Assembly: GCA_030740435.1 (NCBI GenBank)
Contig: JASLXG010000225.1
Location: 1 to 34,723, forward strand
Source: Alphaproteobacteria bacterium
Lineage (GTDB): Bacteria > Pseudomonadota > Alphaproteobacteria > UBA2966
DNA length: 34,723 nucleotides
Direction of reading: 5' to 3'
In this document: piece by piece, positions 30,907 to 34,723 of the stretch
Layout: every line of letters begins with the position of its first letter
How positions within the stretch are numbered: the stretch's first letter is position 1
Program-made: the position numbers and the translations under genes
The notes under the pieces: model-generated
The model's input: only the letters and a program-made list of their open reading frames with translations
What the model was told of the DNA's origin: nothing
Databases searched by the model: none

Positions 30907-31320
30907 ATGAACCTCGGCAACATTCAATCCCGACGCCGCCGCTACTGCGCCTGGCTCGGCATGGTGGCGCTGCTGTTGCAGTTGGCGGTGCCGCTGGGCC
31001 AAGGGCTGAGGGCCGCGGCTTTCGGCGGCGGCCAGGGCGAGGCGGGCAAATCGCTTGTCCTGTGTACGCTGCTGAGCTCCGTCTCGAGGCCGGCGCACGA
31101 GGACGGCCACAAACCGGGCTCCGAGCCCGGGGCGCCCGCCGATTTCTGCCCGGTATGCCTGGCGCGAACGCTTTCCGGCAACCTGCTGGCGGCCGCCCCG
31201 GCCGTGCTGGCACGGCCTGTCGAGTGGGCCGAAGTTGCGGCGCCAACAGGGGACCGGATACCCGATCCCGCTCGGAGGCAATTTCGACGGCTCGCCCGCG
31301 CTCCTCCTTCCCTCGCCTGA
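30907..31320 (+). CDS. DUF2946-like protein, likely copper-related
   Basis: The 137-residue protein has a basic start, a hydrophobic segment at about 15-38 that serves as signal or anchor, and Cys residues at 53, 81 and 84. The F-C-P-V-C-L motif with a preceding His/Asp stretch is the pattern of DUF2946 proteins, which are commonly found beside copper chaperones. The two following genes are PCuAC and SCO1, so a role in copper binding or delivery in the periplasm is likely by context. The ATG follows AAGGCG. Confidence 0.7.
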   Translation: MNLGNIQSRRRRYCAWLGMVALLLQLAVPLGQGLRAAAFGGGQGEAGKSLVLCTLLSSVSRPAHEDGHKPGSEPGAPADFCPVCLARTLSGNLLAAAPAVLARPVEWAEVAAPTGDRIPDPARRQFRRLARAPPSLA

Positions 31321-31424
31321 TTCCCACAAAAACAACGTGAAAGCCCGTGCGGTGCCACGCAGGTGGTGTGCCGCTGGTTTGCCGCTTTGCGGGCATGGAT
31401 CAGACTGAGCGAAGGAATCGAACG

Positions 31425-31910
31425 ATGAAAAGAGTCTCTACACTATTTGCCGTCCTGGCTGCCGTGGTTGCCTTGTGGAGCGCCGAAACCAGGGCCGCGG
31501 ATACCATGTACAAGATCGGCGAACTTACCGTGGTGCAACCCTGGGCCCGGGCCACGGCCAAGCTGGCCAAGACGGGCGCCGCTTTCCTGACCATCAAAAA
31601 CGGCGGCGCCAAGGCCGACCGGCTGGTGGCAGTGCGAAGTACGCTGGCCAAGAAGACAGAACTGCACCAGAGCCTGATGGAAGACGGTCTCATGAAGATG
31701 CGGCCGGCGGGCGCCATCGAGGTGCCGGCCGGCGGCATGGCGATGCTCAAGCCGGGCGGCTATCACGTCATGTTCATGGGCCTCAAGGCGCCGCTGAAGA
31801 TGGGCGAGATGATCAAGCTCACCCTGGTCTTCGAAAAAGCCGGCGAGATCGAGATCATGGCCCATGTCATGAAGGCTGGCGCCATGGGCGGCATGAAAAT
31901 GAAGCACTAG
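31425..31910 (+). CDS. Periplasmic copper chaperone PCu(A)C
   Basis: The 161-residue protein has a signal peptide (1-24, E-T-R-A) and the full Cu(I) site of the family: His81, Met92, His114 and Met116. This fits the H(M)-x10-M-x21-H-x-M pattern exactly. An additional Met/His tail (G-A-M-G-G-M-K-M-K-H) may hold another copper ion. PCuAC hands copper to the CuA or CuB centre of cytochrome oxidase together with SCO1, encoded next. The ATG follows GAAGGA. A longer frame upstream to 31347 would bury the signal peptide and is rejected. Confidence 0.93.
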   Translation: MKRVSTLFAVLAAVVALWSAETRAADTMYKIGELTVVQPWARATAKLAKTGAAFLTIKNGGAKADRLVAVRSTLAKKTELHQSLMEDGLMKMRPAGAIEVPAGGMAMLKPGGYHVMFMGLKAPLKMGEMIKLTLVFEKAGEIEIMAHVMKAGAMGGMKMKH

Positions 31911-31993
31911 CGCCCAATCCCCGAGATCCCAAGCCGGGCCGCCTGGTATTCCTGCCGGCCGGCCTGGCGGGGTCAAAGCAACGGATCCCGACC

Positions 31994-32593
31994 ATGCAAC
32001 GCCGTTACGTCTTCGCCGGCCTGGCCATCGTGCTGGCGCTTGCCGGCCTCATGAGCTGGAAAACCTGGCAAAGACTAGACCAGCCCCCCGCCGTCACCGC
32101 GCCTGTGCCCGTGGCCCCGGAATTCAGCCTCGTCAACCAGGACGGCCGAAGCGTCAGCGAAACCGACTTCCGCGACCGCCAGCTGCTGGTCTTCTTCGGC
32201 TACGTCTATTGCCCCGACGTCTGTCCCACCACCATGTCGACGGTGACGGCGGCGCTCGAGCAAATGGGCCCGCAGGCTGCCGGGATACAGCCGCTCTTTA
32301 TCAGCGTCGATCCCCAGCGCGACACGCCGGAAGTGCTGAAATCCTTCATCGAGAATTTCCATCCTTCGATCGTCGGGCTGACCGGTAGTCCCGAACAGAT
32401 CGCGGCCATCGCCAAGTCCTACCACGCCTATTACATGAAGGTGATCGAGGGCGAGGAAGAGGCCGACGAGGGCTATCTGATGTACCACATCTCGAACCTC
32501 TACCTGATGGCGCCCGGCGGCAAATTCCTGGCTCGATTCCCTCACGACATAGCGCCCGAGGCGCTGGCGGCCGGCTTGCGGAAATATCTTTAA
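31994..32593 (+). CDS. SCO1/SenC copper metallochaperone
   Basis: The 199-residue protein has an N-terminal membrane anchor (about 6-22) and a periplasmic thioredoxin fold. It has the copper ligands Cys73 and Cys77 in Y-C-P-D-V-C-P and His165 in Y-H-I-S. V-D-P-Q-R-D-T-P-E is the standard SCO motif. It assembles or reduces the CuA site of cytochrome c oxidase subunit II. The spacing of 83 bp to PCuAC and the common direction argue for one transcript. The stop overlaps the convergent DUF4336 gene. Confidence 0.94.
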   Translation: MQRRYVFAGLAIVLALAGLMSWKTWQRLDQPPAVTAPVPVAPEFSLVNQDGRSVSETDFRDRQLLVFFGYVYCPDVCPTTMSTVTAALEQMGPQAAGIQPLFISVDPQRDTPEVLKSFIENFHPSIVGLTGSPEQIAAIAKSYHAYYMKVIEGEEEADEGYLMYHISNLYLMAPGGKFLARFPHDIAPEALAAGLRKYL

Positions 32594-33330
32594 TTCCCCA
32601 GCCAGGAAAAGGCGCGCTCGAGGTAGGCCTGGCCACCCGTGCGCTGCCATTCGCCGTGCGCCATGACGACGCGTTGGGCCTGCCAGCCGAGCACCTTTGC
32701 CCGGGCCCGGCGGGCCGGCGCGCGATGCCAGAATGTCAGGCGCCACTCCAGGGGCGGATAGCCGTGGGCTTCGGTAATGCCCCAGGGGCCGGCGATGGCA
32801 CGCTGCCAGCCGCGCCAGTGGCGCTCCAGGAAGGCCCGACCGAAGTTTTCCGAAAGATCGGCGATGATCACCGTGGCCGAGGGTCGGTGGCAGAAAACGA
32901 TCTCGTCCATGAAGAAGGAGCCTTGGAACCAGGCCTGGTCGATTTCCGGCCCCCAGACAGCGGGCGGCGTGTCTTCGAGTGCTGCCTCGAATTGCAGGTC
33001 GCGGCGCTTGCGCACGGTCGAGGCGGGCCCCCAGAGCTGGGCCTGGGGAAAGGCCTCCCGCCATTGGGCGAGAAAGAGATGATGGATCTTGTTGGGGCTG
33101 ACGAGATGGGCGACGGGGCCCAGGGCCTCGACTTCGGCCCGCAGATCCGCTGTCAGTTCCACCGGCGACCAGACCCAGAGGCCACCGTCGGCGAGCCGCA
33201 CCACGAGGCAGCGGGTGGGATAGGGAAAGCCGTAGAAATCGACGATGGCGCCCTCGCCCAGCCAGATCGCCTCGGCCAGGGGGGTGAGGGTGGGGGTGAG
33301 CGCCTGAGCGCTGGCTCGGGTTTCGCCCAT
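32590..33330 (-). CDS. DUF4336 (metallo-beta-lactamase-fold-like) protein
   Basis: The 246-residue soluble protein matches DUF4336 by its overall pattern. This includes L-A-E-A-I-W near the start, D-F-Y-G-F-P-Y-P-T-R-C-L-V-V-R-L, V-S-P-N-K-I-H-H-L-F (about residue 78-87) and V-V-M-A-H-G-E-W near the end. The fold resembles metallo-beta-lactamases, and the H-H and H-G-E motifs may bind metal; the reaction is unknown. ATG 33330 follows AAGG. An in-frame extension to 33675 crosses the phasin promoter and is not real. Confidence 0.85.
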   Translation of the reverse strand: MGETRASAQALTPTLTPLAEAIWLGEGAIVDFYGFPYPTRCLVVRLADGGLWVWSPVELTADLRAEVEALGPVAHLVSPNKIHHLFLAQWREAFPQAQLWGPASTVRKRRDLQFEAALEDTPPAVWGPEIDQAWFQGSFFMDEIVFCHRPSATVIIADLSENFGRAFLERHWRGWQRAIAGPWGITEAHGYPPLEWRLTFWHRAPARRARAKVLGWQAQRVVMAHGEWQRTGGQAYLERAFSWLGN

Positions 33331-33447
33331 GGCGGCCTTCTCTGCGGATTCGGGCAGGACAGCGAGATCATAGCCCGACGCCGATAGGGGCGGTATGGGG
33401 CTTTTTCGCATATGCAAAAGAAAATATGCTGCAACGCAAAAAAAACG

Positions 33448-33476
33448 TTGACACCCTGCCTTCACCCCCCTATATG
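33448..33476 (+). promoter_or_regulatory. Sigma70 promoter of the phasin gene
   Basis: A perfect -35 TTGACA (33448-33453), 17-bp spacer and TATATG (33471-33476). It lies in an A-rich stretch, with RNA start expected near 33483, 77 bp before the phasin ATG. Confidence 0.75.
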
Positions 33477-33493
33477 CAGGCCAGACAGATTTA

Positions 33494-33507
33494 TTGCAGT
33501 GCAGCAA
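33494..33507. promoter_or_regulatory. TGCA-containing dyad, possible PhaR operator
   Basis: TTGC-AGTGCA-GCAA lies just after the expected transcription start. Related TGC/GCA elements occur at 33408-33415 (GCATATGC) and 33427-33438 (TGCTGCAACGCA-like). PhaR repressors of phasin genes bind TGC-N-GCA type repeats, so this arrangement is suggestive. Confidence 0.45.
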
Positions 33508-33559
33508 AAAAGCTTCCGGAGAAGCCTGGACGCGCGCCACCCAGCAGGAGACCGAGATC

Positions 33560-34093
33560 ATGAGCAAGCAGAAAACCAATTCCGCCCAGGCCACCAGCGA
33601 AGCCGCCGCCCAGACCCTAGACGCCGTCGCCCAGGCCGGCAAGGAGACCGTCGAGACGGTGGTCAAGGTCGGCACCGACGCCGCCGCCCGGGGCTACGAG
33701 AAGGCCTTTACCATGGGCCAGGAGCAGATCGACGCCGCCGTCAAGGGCTACGACCAGATGACCACTGCCGGACGCGACAACATGGACGCACTTGTGGCCG
33801 CCGGATCGGCTGCCAGCAAGGGTTTCGAGGCCATCAACGCCGAGGTCGTCGATTACACCAAGGGCACCATGGCCGAGCACATGGAGACCTTCAGCCAGGT
33901 CGTCGCCGCCAAGACGCCGCAAGACGCTTTCGAGCTGCAAAGCGCCTTCGCCAAGTCGGCCTTCGAGGCCTGGGTGGCGCGCAGCACCAAGGTCAGCGAG
34001 CTCGGCGTCAAGATCGCCAGCGAGGCCGGGGCGCCCGTGAACGCCCGTTTCCATGCCGCCATGGAGAGCTTCGTCAAGCCCTTCGCGTCCTGA
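33560..34093 (+). CDS. Phasin family protein
   Basis: The 177-residue, Ala-rich, all-helical protein without signal peptide or Cys fits phasins, which coat polyhydroxyalkanoate granules. Residues about 50-150 give amphipathic helices with the motif G-Y-D-Q-M-T-T-A-G-R-D-N-M-D-A-L-V and the later F-E-L-Q-S-A-F-A-K-S-A-F-E. The ATG has AGGAG nine bases upstream. The strong promoter and TGCA-type operator sites fit a highly expressed gene turned on when polymer is made. Two terminators follow. No PHA synthase or depolymerase lies in the window. Confidence 0.85.
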   Translation: MSKQKTNSAQATSEAAAQTLDAVAQAGKETVETVVKVGTDAAARGYEKAFTMGQEQIDAAVKGYDQMTTAGRDNMDALVAAGSAASKGFEAINAEVVDYTKGTMAEHMETFSQVVAAKTPQDAFELQSAFAKSAFEAWVARSTKVSELGVKIASEAGAPVNARFHAAMESFVKPFAS

Positions 34094-34130
34094 AGCGGCT
34101 CTCAGTTCCTGAGAACCGCGTCAGGATTTT
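34090..34130 (+). terminator. Terminator-like hairpin at the phasin stop codon
   Basis: A 16-bp stem with two mismatches (34090-34105 with 34109-34124) includes the stop codon and is followed by GATTTTG, a weak T-run. Confidence 0.6.
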
Positions 34131-34165
34131 GTCGCTCACGGTAGCGGACCTAAAGGCCCGCACCT
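34090..34165 (+). repeat. Dispersed repeat family A, copy 2
   Basis: Directly at the phasin stop codon: AGCGGCTCTCAGTT...TGAGAACC, TTTT, GTCGCTCACGGTAGCGGACC and GGCCCGCA. It matches copy 1 at 27895-27986 on the other strand block by block. The hairpin differs from copy 1 at several bases in a way that mostly keeps pairing. Confidence 0.7.
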
Positions 34166-34258
34166 GCGCAGGCGCGCCGGACGGCCAGTGGGCTGCGGTC
34201 GCAGCCTCAAGCGTTTCACATCAAATGTGAATCGCTTCCGCGTACAACAGTGTTCCCG

Positions 34259-34323
34259 GCGGCCCGCCCCGCGGGCCGCAGGATAAAAGGGCCCGGCAAT
34301 GCCCCCCCTGCCGGGCCCTTTTT
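34259..34323 (+). terminator. Tandem hairpins with strong intrinsic terminator
   Basis: The first hairpin is GCGGCCCGC-CCC-GCGGGCCGC (34259-34279). The second is GGGCCCGGCA (34289-34298) with TGCCGGGCCC (34309-34318), followed by TTTTT. AAAA just before it may make it work in both directions. It may be a backstop for the phasin message or end an unrecognised small RNA. A further dyad with CATCAAATG centre lies at 34211-34235. Confidence 0.8.
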
Positions 34324-34413
34324 CTTTGTGCACAAGGCACTTGCGCCCCCCTAGCCCGCATTTCTCGCCGGGTCATGGCCTGCGTCGCCCCCAGTTGATG
34401 CGATCCGCTAGGA

Positions 34414-34454
34414 GAAGTCCGAAGATCGTAGCGGGGCTACGTTCTTCGGACTTC
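34414..34454. repeat. 19-bp inverted repeat with 3-nt loop
   Basis: GAAGTCCGAAGATCGTAGC (34414-34432) and its complement (34436-34454) pair with one mismatch around GGG. No T-run follows. It is the first of two large dyads ahead of the IS1380 fragment. Confidence 0.7.
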
Positions 34455-34494
34455 GACGACGTGGGCGCGCGGCTGGGAGCGACCCTTCGGGCGT

Positions 34495-34583
34495 CGCTGT
34501 GGCGCCGACAGGGTGTGTCGAGGTGCTTGCCCGATGTCCCACATCGCGCGGCGCAGCGCTCCTACCCTGGCGGCGCCACAGCG
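34495..34583. repeat. Long inverted repeat next to IS1380 fragment
   Basis: Arms of about 21 bp (34495-34515 and 34563-34583; 13 outer bases perfect, CGCTGTGGCGCCG) enclose about 47 bp that themselves contain CGATGT-CCC-ACATCG. The right arm ends four bases before transposase-like codons begin. Confidence 0.7.
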
Positions 34584-34586
34584 AAG

Positions 34587-34723
34587 CGGCGCGTGGTGGC
34601 CAAGGTGGAATGGCACCCCGGCGAGTTGTACCCCCGCGTCGGCTTTATCGTCACCAACCTGTCGCGGCCCGCCGAACGGGTGGTGGCGTTTTATAATCAC
34701 CGTGGGACAGCGGAGCAGTACAT
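34587..34723 (+). pseudogene. IS1380-family transposase fragment (continues beyond window)
   Basis: In frame with 34593 the sequence reads R-R-V-V-A-K-V-E-W-H-P-G-E-L-Y-P-R-V-G-F-I-V-T-N-L and then V-V-A-F-Y-N-H-R-G-T-A-E-Q-Y. This is a well-conserved internal block of IS1380 transposases (DDE fold; the E in A-E-Q is near the last catalytic acid). Upstream codons in the same frame are not transposase-like, so the N-terminal part is missing and the fragment starts abruptly beside the long inverted repeat. The rest lies outside the window. Confidence 0.75.

Noticed and set aside
32590-33675. 361-codon version of the DUF4336 gene
   Set aside because: The extension covers the phasin promoter and the 5' part of the phasin gene; ATG 33330 has a ribosome-binding site and family-like start.

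Overview
The window is GC-rich, densely coding bacterial chromosome. An alphaproteobacterium, probably a free-living PHA-storing Rhodospirillales-like lineage, is the best guess. The reasons are the fused anthranilate synthase TrpE-TrpG behind a 14-residue leader peptide with three Trp codons, a phasin, an SDR-type threonine dehydrogenase, two complete HAAT (Liv-type) ABC transporters, and DUF2946/PCuAC/SCO copper genes. The taxonomy is inference. Both window edges carry broken transposase genes (IS5 family on the left, IS1380 family on the right).

Layout. 1-1050: IS5 remnant, a dispersed repeat, a TetR gene on the minus strand, and a divergent trp leader with attenuator. 1106-3274: trpEG. 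3277-5192 (minus): a truncated Fpg N-terminus overlapping an alpha/beta hydrolase, an EthD-like gene, and a REP-like cluster followed by a duplicated tail of the EthD-like gene. 5233-8486: tdh-kbl for threonine to glycine plus acetyl-CoA, with an Ldh_2-type dehydrogenase. 8483-12147: a secreted coiled-coil protein with 14-residue repeats, a Ser/Thr kinase fused to a cyclic-nucleotide-binding domain, and a crotonase. 12519-21727: two Liv cassettes in mirror image (SBP-H-M-G-F facing F-G-M-H-SBP) with 8 bp between their last stop codons. 21867-22390: a candidate class I cyclic-di-GMP riboswitch ahead of a small exported protein whose frame is cut by TGA. 22399-26144: ThiE-like, YggS/PLPBP, SMP-30, aroQ, a peroxiredoxin-like selenoprotein gene and an ankyrin protein. 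26190-30834: periplasmic 5'-nucleotidase, DD-carboxypeptidase with SPOR domain, MFS transporter. 30907-33330: DUF2946, PCuAC and SCO1 (copper delivery to cytochrome oxidase), and DUF4336. 33448-34723: phasin with a near-consensus promoter, terminators, large inverted repeats and the IS1380 fragment.

The strongest discoveries are: (i) a gene with an in-frame TGA exactly at the first redox position of a W-x-P-Y-C motif, followed at proper distance by a small stem-loop, i.e. a selenoprotein missed by standard gene calling; (ii) a cyclic-di-GMP-I riboswitch-like leader controlling an unknown small exported protein; (iii) a complete trp attenuator whose promoter places the transcription start at the leader-peptide AUG; and (iv) two dispersed repeat families found just after genes, one of which carries an intrinsic terminator. 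All calls come from reading the sequence; no database search was run.
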